Source: Volvox africanus (taxonomy: Eukaryota; Chlorophyta; Chlorophyceae; Chlamydomonadales; Volvocaceae). From it: a stretch of DNA of 64,000 nucleotides. The stretch is taken from positions 558,001-622,000 of the forward strand of contig BSDZ01000021.1 of assembly GCA_030268105.1 (NCBI GenBank). The letters are read 5' to 3'. Of the stretch, positions 48,801 to 61,619 are shown piece after piece. Every line of letters begins with the position of its first letter. Within the stretch, counting starts at the first letter, position 1. The position numbers and the translations under genes are program-made. Under the pieces are notes generated by a model. The model had not been told where the DNA came from, searched no databases, and saw only the letters and a program-made list of their open reading frames with translations.

Positions 48801-51800
48801 GCGTGACTGTTTGAGGGACGCTGCTGTGCCCAGGTCCTGGAATGAGAGTGTCCAGCTGGTGAGTTGACCTCTTTCACCACATCCTGGTTGTCTGGCTTTG
48901 ATGCTGGTTGAGGAGGTAGTTGTTGAGCTGCGTGTTGGTCAGCCCCTCCAACTGTTGTGATCTGTACTGTGGCTGGTGCATTTGGTGTTGCCTTTGGTAC
49001 CCGGGGATGCTGCTGCTGACTTGGCAGTGATGTGGTCTGAGGTTGCAGCATCCCGGGTATGGACCCCTGGGGGCCGGCATTGACAGCTATTGGGTTGTTC
49101 ACCAGGGGTCGCTGGGTGGGAAAGGTAGTACCTCCATTAGGCTGATCTGTGATTACATTGGTTGTAGTAGTCGGGGTTCTGGCCTTGCATGCTGCTGCAG
49201 CGGCTTTGGCTGCTGCTTCCCTGGCCACTGCTGCAGTTGCTGCTGCATTGACGATGTCTTGGGGGAGCAGCCTGGGTGGTGGGGCCGTGGGTTGGGGCGC
49301 CCCAGGTGGGAGTGGCACCAGGGAGCTGGGTGCAGGTTGCCTTGGGGGGCCCAGTGGGTGCTGCCTGAGAACATCTGCAACGGATAGCACTGTGTTGGCC
49401 ATGCTGGACGAGGGGTCAGGACCTCTATGTCGGGCTATGGGCTGGGTTGGGGGGATTGGTTGATGTAATTGCAGTCGTTGGCGGTTGAGGTCCTGCTGGT
49501 GATTGAGCTCCATTCGTGGAGGGGGTTTGCATGGCACGAGAAACGGGGCCTCCTCTACTGCTGCCCGGAGCCTAGAAGCCATCAGCATGCCCTGGTTTGA
49601 AGAGCCCCCCGGTCGTCCAAGGCTGAACAGGCTCTGGTGCGGCAGGCTGGGGGAGCCCGGTGCCATTTTAACCCACCATGTGTCAGCCATGCGTGTGGGC
49701 TTGAGGTCTTGGAAATCAGCCATGAGCCTGGATGATCGTCTCTGATGAGTAGGCTTGCGCTAGGAAGCTAGGGATAGCTGGCGGGGATAAGCTGGAAGGC
49801 ACCCTGAAATCTCCCAGAAAGCTGGCTGCATCTTGTGGAGGTTTTTGATGTGAACCTCCACTGTTATGGGTGGGCTGTTTGGGAGGAGGTGGACTTGCCC
49901 CAGTCTCAGGTGTCCCCTGGCGACTGCAGGTGATTATAAGAGCCATGCCCTGGCACCCTTCGGAAGGAGAATGGTCATTTCTTGCACCACATTTCCATTA
50001 GGGTGCTTGTACTGATGATGCCGGCCAACCTTTGGCAGGCTGCAGGGTAGGCCTGGCATGTTGGCCACCATAACCTCATGTACCTTGGCAATGATGGCAT
50101 CCGTGAGTGGCCCAAAAAGCTGGGCGTGGATGTCCGCCGGGTTGGAGTCTGCTGGCCAATGGATGTCCAGGGCCACGGACTCTTGGTCGAGTAAGACGGG
50201 AGTTCCAGCTGGTAAGTCCCGTTGGATTTGCTCCAAATTGATGAAGCGTTGTGCCATCGGAGGCCGGGTGGGTGGGCCTCTGTTGGCTGGAGCTCTTACT
50301 TGGCCATTTGAATTAGGTGCTCGCGGGGTGGTCCGCGCGGAGTTGATTGTATTCTTCTGCTTTCCTTTCTATGGCGGAGTTAGAGGCAACTCTTGTGGTG
50401 GCGGGGATTCGGAACTTTTCACAATTTTTTCATTTGGCCGTGCACGGCCCACAGCGCGAGCATCTAAATCAAATGGCCAAGTAAGAGCTCCAGCCAACAG
50501 AGGCCCGCCCACCCGGCCTCCGATGGCACAACGCTTCATCAATTTGGAGCAAATCCAACGGGACTTACCAGCTGGAACTCCCGTTTTACTCGACCAAGAG
50601 TCCGTGGCCATGGACATCCATTGGCCAGCAGACTCCAACCCGCCGGACATCCACGCCCAGCTTTTTGGGCCACTCACGGATGCCATAATTGCCAAGGTAT
50701 ACGAGGTTATGGTGGCCAACATGCCAGGCCTACCCTGCAGCCTGCCAAAGATTGGCAGGCATCACCAGTACAAGCACCCTAATGGAAATGTGCAAGAAAT
50801 GACCATTCTCCTTCCGAAGGGTGCCAGGGCATGGCTCTTATAATCACCTGCAGTCGCCAGGGGACACCTGAGACTGGGGCAAGTCCACCTCCTCCCAAAC
50901 AGCCCACCCATAACAGTGGAGGTTCACATCAAAAACCTCCACAAGATGCAGCCAGCTTTCTGGGAGATTTCAGGGTGCCTTCCAGCTTATCCCCGCCAGC
51001 TATCCCTAGCTTCCTAGAGCAAGCCTACTCATCAGAGACGATCATCCAGGCTCATGGCTAATTTCCAAGACCTCAAGCCCACACGCATGGCTGACACATG
51101 GTGGGTTAAAATGGCACCGGGCTCCCCCAGCCTGCCGCACCAGAGCCTGTTCAGCCTTGGACGACCGGGGGGCTCTTCGAACCAGGGCATGCTGATGGCT
51201 TCTAGGCTCCGGGCAGCAGTAGAGGAGGCCCCGTTTCTCGTGCCATGCAAACCCCCTCCACGAATGGAGCTCAATCACCAGCAGGACCTCAACCGCCAAC
51301 GACTGCAATTACATCAACCAATCCCCCCAACCCAGCCCATAGCCCGACATAGAGGTCCTGACCCCTCGTCCAGCATGGCCAACACAGTGCTATCCGTTGC
51401 AGATGTTCTCAGGCAGCACCCACTGGGCCCCCCAAGGCAACCTGCACCCAGCTCCCTGGTGCCACTCCCACCTGGGGCGCCCCAACCCACGGCCCCACCA
51501 CCCAGGCTGCTCCCCCAAGACATCGTCAATGCAGCAGCAACTGCAGCAGTGGCCAGGGAAGCAGCAGCCAAAGCCGCTGCAGCAGCATGCAAGGCCAGAA
51601 CCCCGACTACTACAACCAATGTAATCACAGATCAGCCTAATGGAGGTACTACCTTTCCCACCCAGCGACCCCTGGTGAACAACCCAATAGCTGTCAATGC
51701 CGGCCCCCAGGGGTCCATACCCGGGATGCTGCAACCTCAGACCACATCACTGCCAAGTCAGCAGCAGCATCCCCGGGTACCAAAGGCAACACCAAATGCA

Positions 51801-54800
51801 CCAGCCACAGTACAGATCACAACAGTTGGAGGGGCTGACCAACACGCAGCTCAACAACTACCTCCTCAACCAGCATCAAAGCCAGACAACCAGGATGTGG
51901 TGAAAGAGGTCAACTCACCAGCTGGACACTCTCATTCCAGGACCTGGGCACAGCAGCGTCCCTCAAACAGTCACGCCCCCACTAGTACCCAACAAGACAA
52001 AATATGCAAGCAGCGACTGACCTACCTGCCAGAGGAGGAACGAGCCCAGCGGCACATGGCCCAAACAGAGAGAGCTAGGCAAGCCCGGAAGGCCAAACTG
52101 GCCTTGAGACGGACGCAGAGGGAGTCAACGTTATCAGGTGGTATATCCAAGGAGACACCCCGACCACGGCAGACACCCACTTGGCCTTCCTGACAAACCA
52201 AAAACAACCCCAACCCATCCCAGGGCATGGACTGCGATGGGAAGGAGTACAACCCCCCCACTCAGGAACCCCAAGCCGAATAATGTTCATTTCAGGAGAA
52301 ATCAGCGGCAGGGAGCTATCTCAGGGCATCCACTGCGCATAGCCACGCACAATATGCGAGGGCTTCTGGCTTCTCATGGCAGTCAACTTCAGGCAGCTGT
52401 ACGACAATGGGCTGAGAAGCGGCTGGATGTTGTGTGTCTGCAGGAAACCCACCATACTACACTCCGGCACCAATGCCTGTTTGAACGGGATCTTCATTAT
52501 GCCACAACTCAGATCTACACACAAAACTGGAAGGTAGCAGCCTACTCTTGGTCTAGCTCGACGCACACAGCAGGAGTGCTCATCCTCATCAGACAGGGGC
52601 TAGCTTCAGCTCTGGCACCAAAATTGGCAACACCCCAGCTTACGTGTATGAGAGGCCGTTTCGCTGACTGTACCCTCCACTGGGGGGACACCGCCTGCAC
52701 ATCTGCAATATCTATCTCCCTCCTGGCACTACCTCAGCGGCTGTGGAAACCCGCCGGCAACTCTTTGAGAATGCCCTGGCAGCCACCACAACACAAGCCA
52801 TGGAGGACAATAGGGACACCACTCTTATCTGGGCAGGAGATTTCAACTTTGTGGAGAACCCAGAGTGGGACTCATCCGCAGGAAGAGATGGGCGGCGGGC
52901 AGATAGGCCTATCACTGAGATGAGGCAGTGGGCAGGCCCAAAGATGGTTGATACCCACCGATATCTCCACCCCAGGTGCCGTGACTTCACTCACCTATAC
53001 CACGCACCCACCCCGGGCGGTTCACGCCTGGATCGCATCTAGATCAATGAAGCCATGCTGGCCACTTACAGAGCTCCGAGGGTCACCAAGAAACCACAGA
53101 AAGGCCCAACAGAAAACAGGGGACACCTAGCTGCTCAAAGGACGGGGAATCCTCTCCTCTAACCCGAAACTGACCTGACAGGAGCCTGACAGACACACAC
53201 AGATCCCCTCAGAGGAGAAACACCAGCAGGAAAGCACACTCTTACACAGCCAAGCCGGAAGAACCCAACAAGAGGCGGAGGGGGGGATGACAAGCCAAAC
53301 TGGCGCCCTCCTATCAAGCCTTCCAGCTAATATCGTTGCATAGAGCCGAGAGAGCCATACGGGTAGACTCCTTGTCTCGCAGTTGGGTGGGGCTAGCTGA
53401 GGGGTCTAGAAACTGTTGGGTCCAGTCTAGCCAGGTCATGTACTGAGGGAGGGGTATTTGGTCATGCTCCAGCATGTCGTACACCCTTACCAGGTCCCCA
53501 ACTGTGAGCAGTTTTCTGCATGAAGCCATCAGTGGGTGACGGGTTTCCAGGCCTGGGTGGTGGTTGTTACCGTTGATACTTCCCCCATTGTCCGAATTGT
53601 TGGGCAGCAAAGGATTTCCCCAGAGAGCAGCCGCCCAGCACCAGTCTCCAGGGGTTAAAGGTGGGTTGCTGACATCTTCTAGTGGTGGGAGGTGCCCTAA
53701 GGCCCCTACAATTCGGCTGATCTCCTCAAGCAAGGTCTCTCCACCCAGCCAGGGCCCAGTTGCCTGGGCAGTGGTAAGGGCCCAAGGTTTAAAGGCCGGA
53801 TGGGTGATCTCCAGGTTGGTGGCCAGGGTCCGGATCCAGGGGTGGAGACTTCGATCATTACCACGAGTAACAGGCTCCTCCTCCCCTTCTTCAGCAACTG
53901 TATTCATCGCCGTGTCCATAAGCGTTACCCTCTCTCCCTCACTCCTGGCCATCAGGGCCCCTCGGATGAATCGCACTGCCCACATGGCTTGTCTTGCCCG
54001 AATGTGTTGCCTGAGGGGCAGTAGGCCAAAACCACCAGTTGATGGGTGTCCCACCAAGAGTCTGCTAGGTACTCCAGTGAAGCGCTGGCCCTGGTCTTCT
54101 GGGCCCTGTTGCCGATCTACAAGGCGAGCAGCTAAGCGTTCAATGAAGCTCAGAGTGGTATCTGGAGGTGGTCCACCATGCTCCATATGCCAAGTGACTG
54201 TTTGCAGGCAATAGCTTGAGACTGCTGCAGCCCGACCAAAGGCAGAGAGCGGATAATGGGCTAGGCGTTGCATCCTCGTGTAGGCCAGTGCTAGCATCTC
54301 AGGCCAGTCTGGTTGGGACGGCTGCACTTGGTTGTCCATTGGCAAGTTAAGGGCTGTCGCAGTGGTGACCACCTTCAGGCCATTGATTGTGCTTCCCTGA
54401 TGGTGGTCGTCCACAGCCCCTATGGGTAGGAGTTCCATCTTATCCAGGTTCAGGCGTTGACCTGATGCCCGGGCAAACGTATCCATGGCTTCAAGGAAGG
54501 CTGGCACGGATTCCTCTCCTTCAAGGGCCACTTCTGCATCGTCAGCAAACTGACAGGCTGTGACCCTGTCTTCATCTGAAGGCAATAGGCGGAGGCCTAT
54601 CTCTTGGCTCTTTAGCCAGCTGAACAAGGCCTGGGCAACAAAGAGATACAGCAGATACAGCAGTATGTATGTATTTTGGGTGTTACACTGTGGGCGACTC
54701 GCCCTTCAAAGACGAGCACCGGGGGTCCTGACCGGACCGAGCCACAGCGCAGGGGAGGAACACGTGGCTTTGTCTGTCTGTCCTGCCACGTGCTACCCCT

Positions 54801-57800
54801 CTCACTAGGGCCAGCGAGCCCTCACAGGCTCTCGCCTGGCCACTTACGTATGTATGTATGTATGTATGTATGTATGTATGTATGTATGTATGTATGTATG
54901 TATGTATGTATGTATACATGCATGTATTTATGCATGTGTGTGTATGTGCGTGGGAGGCCTTATGTGAACGGTCGGTCGTTTGTTACAAGGATGAAGGGAA
55001 CACCAGGTTGCCAACGGAGGGTTGGGACGTGGGGAAGGGGCACTTGGTGGTGTGGCAGGGGGCTTGGGGATATAGCTCATGTGTGTGTATATATATGTAT
55101 ATATGTGTGTGTGTATGTGTGCGTGTGTACATGAGTGCACATATGTGTGCATATGTGCATATGTGCATGTGTGTATGCGTATACAAAACCACCATGAGAT
55201 GCATGGATGCGTGAAGGTGAGGGCCTCAAGCCGCCTTGCAGCAGCTCACACATGACCCAACATCAACTCACGTTCACGTTCACGTTTCACATTTCCGGCA
55301 GGTGGTGTTGCTCGATCCGCAATTAGTACTCTCACTAACTTACTCCTAACTTCTTTGCAAGCTCCCCATGTGTTATTGTGTATATGTTATTAGGTATCAA
55401 GTACACAGATATGCACACACACACACACATGCGTGCGCGCTCGCTCTTTCGCTCTCTCTCTCCCTTTATTATATTTGTAGCCTTATTTGATTTCCTAACC
55501 CAACTTTGCCTAATGGTATCCGTGCAGGCCCCGTGACCCTGGCCAGCCGCCACCGACCCGTTTGCCCCGGCGCACCCCTCTCACTGCCCGCCGCATTCCG
55601 CGACATCTACTCCCTGTTGCCTCCGGACAATACCACCGGGGCACTGGCGGTCGACGGACTGTATCATGATAACCGGCAAGGGTCGGGATATGGCATGTGC
55701 GCGATCAGTTTTCCCCAGGTGCGCGACGTCACACAAACCTTACATGTACACTTAAACCTTACAATTACGCACACAATTACGCACACACTTACAAGGGAGG
55801 GTATCTCTCATACTGGGACTTCCTTTCCATCTTCCTGCCGTGTTGGGCAGCCCCCATGGGGGAGGGGGGTTTCTGGCGCGGCCTTGTTACGTGCGGCGCG
55901 CTCATGCGCTTTCTGGAGGCCATCGAGGAACTCCTTTTGCGGCCCCTCCCTCTTCGACTTAGCGCAAGACGGGCACAGACATGCATCCCGCTGTGCTCCT
56001 TGGATCATTACGTCCGAGGGTCCAAGCTTTTCGAGGTGCCGTCGGGGGCCGTCATCGTGCGCATGCTCCCCCTTCCCAGATCCCACGTTTTCGTCGACCC
56101 CCAACCTCACCTCTCACCACTCATCCCCCCACCTGCCCTCCATGCCTCTCACCAAACACCCCCCAACCCACCACCACCACGCACAGGACGGCCCATGGTT
56201 CACCATCGATCTGGGGTCTCCGCAGAAAGTCCTGTGAGTGGCCCATGGGTTGGAGAGAGCAGAAAGGAGGCAAGGAAAGGTCCGCAGTAAGCTGGTGGGG
56301 ACAGCATCAGCATCAGTGGTGGTGGTGGTAGCGGCGGCTGCGCTTGAGGCTGTGGCTAATTGGTAGATTAGGAAGAATCTCGTATACGGGGTGGGGCCAG
56401 ATGAGCGAGTAATGTAGCAGCTTTGGAAGACGGAAAAGACACGTTTAAGCGAGGTGTAAAGGACAGACGTAAAAAAGCTAGGTACTAAAACGAGAGAACG
56501 AAGAAAAAACATGCAAACAAACAAACAGAGTCAAGCTAGGAAAGAAAGGAAGCGAAAGCTAAAGAAACCCAGGAGCAAAAGAGCAAGGCACGTCACGAGG
56601 CGTTTTGGCCTTGCCAGGGGCTTATCAGGTGACTTTAGCTACAAGAGTTCTAGAGCAAAAGCTACCCCCCTAGCCCAGCGCCTTTGTTAGCCTAAAAACA
56701 TGTCCGGAGGAAAGCGAGGAAAGAGGAAAGCGAGCTTACATGCAGGTCTTGATACGTCTTGCTTTGACGGCGTGCGGGGTTATGTATGGGTATGGTTGTG
56801 AATGTGTGTGTATGGGTGTGTGTATTTTGTGGCATGGATGGGCTGGTATGCCACCCTTTCTATTTGCAAATTTGAATGAAGCATGAATACCCCAACCACC
56901 CCAACCAACCAACCATTACAACCACCTCGACGCCTCTTGACACAGCTGGGTGGAGCTCACCAAGAGTGCGGAGGAGCAGTTTGATGCGCAATTGCAGCAT
57001 GTGTATATCGTCGTACATGGCGCCAACTCTATCAGCAGCAGCTCACCGGAATGTTCTGATTTCGGCGCTTTCAACGAGATGGATGTGTTTGCTTTGCCAA
57101 CCTGCGGCGGCTCATCCGAGAGCCTGGGGGATCGGGGGATCAGCCTCAATCCGGGGAGCACATTTGCGGCGCAGTGCGGCAACGGAAGTTTTGGTATGTG
57201 TTGATTGCGTGTATGTATGTATGTATGCGATAGGTTGGGGGAAAGGGAGATAGAGAGAGATAATTGAATGGGATCTGGTGTTCATATGCATATGCCAGTG
57301 TGGATGTATACGGCTATACGTTTGCGCATTTGCCAAAACAGTTTAGGCTGATATGCGTAAAGATAATTGCGATAGAATTAAATAGCAATATTCTTCACTC
57401 CATGCATGACTCGCCTCTCTGAGAAATCTTGAAGGGGGATGCCCCCCTTCCGCTCTCTACCTGCCCCGTCCCCCCTCACCTCACACGTTGTGGCCCTCGC
57501 TCCCCCAGGCCGCTTCGTCACCATATACCGCCCCCCAACCTGTGAGTGATCCAGCTGGGGAGGGGGGAAGGAGATCTGGACCGTACGGGATGTTTGGAGG
57601 GCATAAGATGTACGAAAGGAGCATTTTGCAGTACACGTTCCATTCCAGTGCCGAAGTGCACATATGCTGAAGTGCATCTATATGCTGATCAGCTGCACAT
57701 GAGGCGAGGGGTGTGCGGAGCATATGCGTCCACTTGCTGTTGGGTCCAATGTCCGTATGTAGACTGTGCGCATCTTGATATTATACGGACAGTGGTGGTG

Positions 57801-60800
57801 GTGGTGGTGGTGCTGCTGCTGCTGCTGCTGCCGTGCAGCACCTTGTTACGCCATCATCCCAACCATACACATCCGGGACATCTCCCACACTCCGCATACA
57901 TCTTAGGGTATAACCCTTTGGGATGTACCCCTTTGCACACCCTCACATCACCTGCCAGACCCTCGGTGCAGTTTTCACATTTCCTCCTACCCGCCCCCCC
58001 CCATATTGTTAATATTCTATTCCCTCTGTGCACATCCCCCCCACCCTCCTCCTCCCGCTCCTCCTCCTCCCGCTCCTCATGGGCATCGGCACCACAGCTC
58101 GCTCGCCACAGTACGGTTACACCGGCTCATTGCGCCTGTGTGAGGTGGACGTGTATGTACTGCAAACCATATACGGTAAGAGTACGGAAGTAAAGAACCG
58201 GTGCTGAGGCGGCTGATGAATTCATGGACAAAATTTCTGAATGAGTCGGCAAATATGTGACGAGTCGATACGGTGGCAAATATTTACCCATGACGGTCCT
58301 TAGAGGCAAAATACAAAATACAGGTCGTCGGTGAGAGCACAAACTTTTGTCGTGATCGTTCTGGACTTATCCATCGTTACCCTACACAAACATAGCGTTT
58401 ATATGCTCACTTATCAATCACCAGCTTGCTTGTAAGGTTGATTGTAAAGCTCAGCGTCTCATTTCATCCCAACAGGTTATAAGCCGCATTTGGCTCTGAA
58501 CAGATGTCCATCCCCTCGAACATCCGTGAGAAGCAAGGGGTGTTTTGGGGGGATGGACATTTGCGGAGAGGAAAACGGGGCTCATAACCTGTTGGGATGG
58601 CGAGACATTGAAGAGATATCCCAAGGCTGCGATGAATCTTGCAAGCAAGCTGGTGATTGATAAGTGAGCATATAAACGCTATGTTTGTGTAGGGTAACGA
58701 TGGATAAGTCCAGAACGATCACGACAAAAGTTTGTACGACCCGTGCTTCCCCCCCCCCCAAAAGACTCCTCCAAAGTTAGCCGTCAGGGGTCAACGCGAC
58801 GATTACTGACTCTCATACTCTCACTCTTGTTCCGTAACACATGTAAGAATGGTTTGTATTCGCTATTCGTATACGAACACACTAAACAAATCAATTCCGT
58901 GGTAAGGTTCATGACGTCACGACATGAGGATGGGCCTCTTGGGGGTTCTAATATTCGGATACCTAAGTAGCGAGCTTAGGGCACCGATTAGAAGAGGGGT
59001 TTTGTTTACCGTTGGCAAGCAATGGATCTCCACCCCATTCCCCGTTATAGCCCGAAACCACAACCTCTTTTTTTGGTAGCCATACTGGCGGCACAACCGG
59101 CCAGGCGGTCGTCGTTTTATTTTAGGTGCGACTCCTTCTGGGCCATATGGGGCGCTCCCTACCCCTGCACACTGCACCCGTGCGCTCCTGTGACTGTGTC
59201 CGCTATTCTTCTATCGCATCCACTGAGTCCCGCATCACTCATAGGGACTGTGTTTTTCACCCCGCCTCGTCCGGTAAATCCTCTCCCCTTGGTGAATTTC
59301 CCTGGAGGAGTGCCCGGGTTTCGTACTGCATGGTTTCATCCGCATGTTCTGTGATGATCAGTGGCTTCCCAGCAACTTCGTACCCGTGTTGGTGTCGTGT
59401 ATCTTGTGAATCTTGTGGATCCTGTGGATCTTGTTTAACGCGTTCTGCTCTTCAGCGCCCTCCCAGAAGGAAGGGTCCAGATGCCAGGAGGAGTCGAAAG
59501 GTCGTGTTATGTGAAAGATCCCAATTTGGGGTTCTTTTTGTTTGTTTCTTTCCTTGCACACACACACACACAAACACACACACGCAAAGATTGTTCCTTC
59601 ACGATTCTCCAAACCTGATGAATACAGGCCTCCAGCAGGTGTCGTACAACCGGCCTGTGGACTACGGTCCGAATGGTCCCAGAGCTGCCGTACAGCCTGA
59701 CGCTACATCTTTACTCAATGGCAATTATCCGCTGCTGGCGGCGGGCATGATTACAGACGGACTGAAGCCGGGAGACGATGGTGAGCGAAGAGGATGGGGT
59801 GGATGTGTGGGTATGTAATTCCGAATATATAACATTCGGATTAGGGCCCTGTGAGGGAGGGAGGGGGTTGAGGAAGTTGGGGGAGTTGCGGCCCAAACTG
59901 CAGGCCAGGAAGGCCCCCGGAACATCAACCTGCGGGTTTGGTGTTGGGGGGTGCATGGCTCCAAAAGATAGCCCAGGATGTGCTGACACAGACCCCTGGG
60001 TCAGTTGAAACGGTGACTTTCACCAAAAGGGCTGTTCATCCCCGCTGCAGTGGCTGCACATATGTGGTTAGATTCCAGCTGCTGCTGTACTCGTGCTGGC
60101 TTTTTTAATAAAATATATTGTGCAAAGGAGTAATTTCTTACATGTTGCATTTCTTCCGTTTTGGCGCACGTTGCGGTTTTCCTTCGTTCCTTTCTGTGTT
60201 CTAAGTCCCACCGGGCCCCGGGGGCCCTGACTTCACCTGTACCTGTAGAGTCATGTTGCCGTGTATCCTTCGGCTTCGGACCGCATACGTGGCATATCAT
60301 CCCCCGTACAACTCCGAGACCATCCCCGCCTCCAAACCTCCACTCCAACCCTCCCAACTCCCAACTCCAATTCCCAAAGCCCGGCGGTACTCCAGGTTAC
60401 GAGCTTGTACGATACACTTTCCGAACCCCCCCGCAAACCCACGAAATCTCCAGGGACGGCCCAGGAGCGATTGTGCCCACGGGTGTACGATAACAGTACT
60501 TCAGGACCAGCACCGTACGAGGCCGGAGACGGCGTGTTCCTGGTCGTGGATTTGGGCGCCAGTGCTGCAGGCTACGTGGTGGAGGCGGTGGTGGTCACTT
60601 TTGCGAACAGCGCCTTGCAGGACCCAACAAGCGCAACGCCGGCGGAGGTGAGGGGTGGCTTCGGAGCGGAGGGGCTTCTATTCGGGGGCCAGATCCAGAC
60701 CAGATGGGGAGTACTGAAGGGCAAACATCTTCGGGAAATCCGAGATGAGATTTGGGGAAAACTATCTAGGGCCTGACCATCACCCGGTTATTTTTATTCG

Positions 60801-61588
60801 CCTGACCGCCCCCCTAGAATAACCTTACCTGTAAGGGTTGATTTCCGAGGTTTCCCGATCGACCCCTACTTGGGCCACTTACTGTTTTCTTCGATTTGCT
60901 TTGCCCATCCTCCCTGTCCTTTGCGTGATGGTCATTTTTGCGATACCAGGTGGCGACTTATCTTGATGTACGTGTGGGCAGCCAAAGCGCGGGCAGGTGA
61001 GGTGGTGTGTGCCGAGTGACGTGAGCCAGGGGCTCAGTACCACCTGAGGGAAGAAGCAACCTCCGAGGGCTGTCCAGGAATTTGTGCAGCGACTCGCCCT
61101 AATCCAGGGATGATGCCACCTCCTCACTTCTCCTATTTTCCTCCCTTTCTCCCATTTTGCTACAGCCTTTACAATGCCAACGCCACCGGCCGAGAGAACC
61201 CCCCTTGTGCGCTCCACGTGGGCCTCCTATCCGGCCTGGAACCCCTGGACGAGCGCTGGTACCTGGACAGCCTGCACCGCCGCCGCTACTCCTGCCCGAG
61301 CGGGGCGCAGGCGGAGGGGGGAGCCAGGTACGTGGTGCTGATGATGCCGCGCCGCTGGCAGCTGGCTGACATGGTCTCTAAGGTGGCTTGGGGTGGATCC
61401 AACACGACGACCGGGTGGTTCTCTCTGGCAATCTGCGAGGTGGACGTATATGCGCGAGTTGCGGCTGGAGGTGGGTGAGGGAGTCAATGGGCGCGGCCGC
61501 GAGGGGCTTAGGAAGCGTCTGCGTCTTTTTGTTTGTGTGTCTGTGTTTGTGTGTCTGCGCGTTTGCGTCTGCCTCGGCCTCGGCCTCG

Positions 61589-61619
<31 letters not shown>

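Larger units (their letters stand above)
43188..50340 (-). mobile_element. nearly complete L1-like non-LTR retrotransposon, copy 1
   Basis: About 7.1 kb on the minus strand. From the 5' end: ~80 bp leader, four overlapping frames (50257-49934, 49946-49716, 49723-48584, 48639 onward), an AP endonuclease, a reverse transcriptase and a long C-terminal region with a Cys/His cluster, then a ~650-bp 3' untranslated region ending in GTAT repeat. Two lesions are visible: a frameshift at the G run 48090-48095 and a TAG at 45557-45559. The order endonuclease, RT, zf-RVT-like cluster and the absence of LTRs place it in the L1-like group known from green algae. Confidence 0.9.
47810..52970. repeat. head-to-head inverted repeat formed by LINE copies 1 and 2
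   Basis: The 5' halves of the two copies are near-identical reverse complements: about 50340 down to about 47810 mirrors 50440 up to about 52970. The roughly 100-bp centre (50341-50440) is unique. Only scattered substitutions separate the arms, so the event is recent or the arms convert each other. Confidence 0.85.
50440..53058 (+). mobile_element. LINE copy 2, 5' part only, opposite orientation
   Basis: Carries the 5' leader and the frames 50523-50843, 50831-51061, 51054-52193 and 52138 onward. The endonuclease region shows the same six-G frameshift (52682-52687) as copy 1 and then stops at a TAG (53040-53042) just after GGSRLDRI, where copy 1 has a Tyr codon. The copy breaks off after the shared sequence GAAGCCATGCTG at about 53058. 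RT and 3' end are missing. Confidence 0.88.
43109..55527. other. 12.4-kb intron of the FTP gene occupied by a LINE nest
   Basis: The exon ending at 43108 (donor GTAAGG) leaves phase 1 and the exon starting at 55528 (acceptor GCAG) resumes in phase 1, completing a Gly codon. In between lie GTAT microsatellite, several copies or pieces of one non-LTR element (43188-54845), more GTAT repeat and a GT-rich microsatellite. No host exon is visible inside. Confidence 0.75.

Noticed and set aside
50058..50843. 261-residue plus-strand frame crossing the palindrome centre
   Set aside because: Its first half is the antisense of copy 1 and the centre is non-coding; only the part from ATG 50523 is the LINE first frame.
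54846..55180. GTAT and GT tandem units as a possible CRISPR array or telomere-like repeat
   Set aside because: The units are simple tetra- and dinucleotides without spacers and do not match the TTTTAGGG-type algal telomere repeat.
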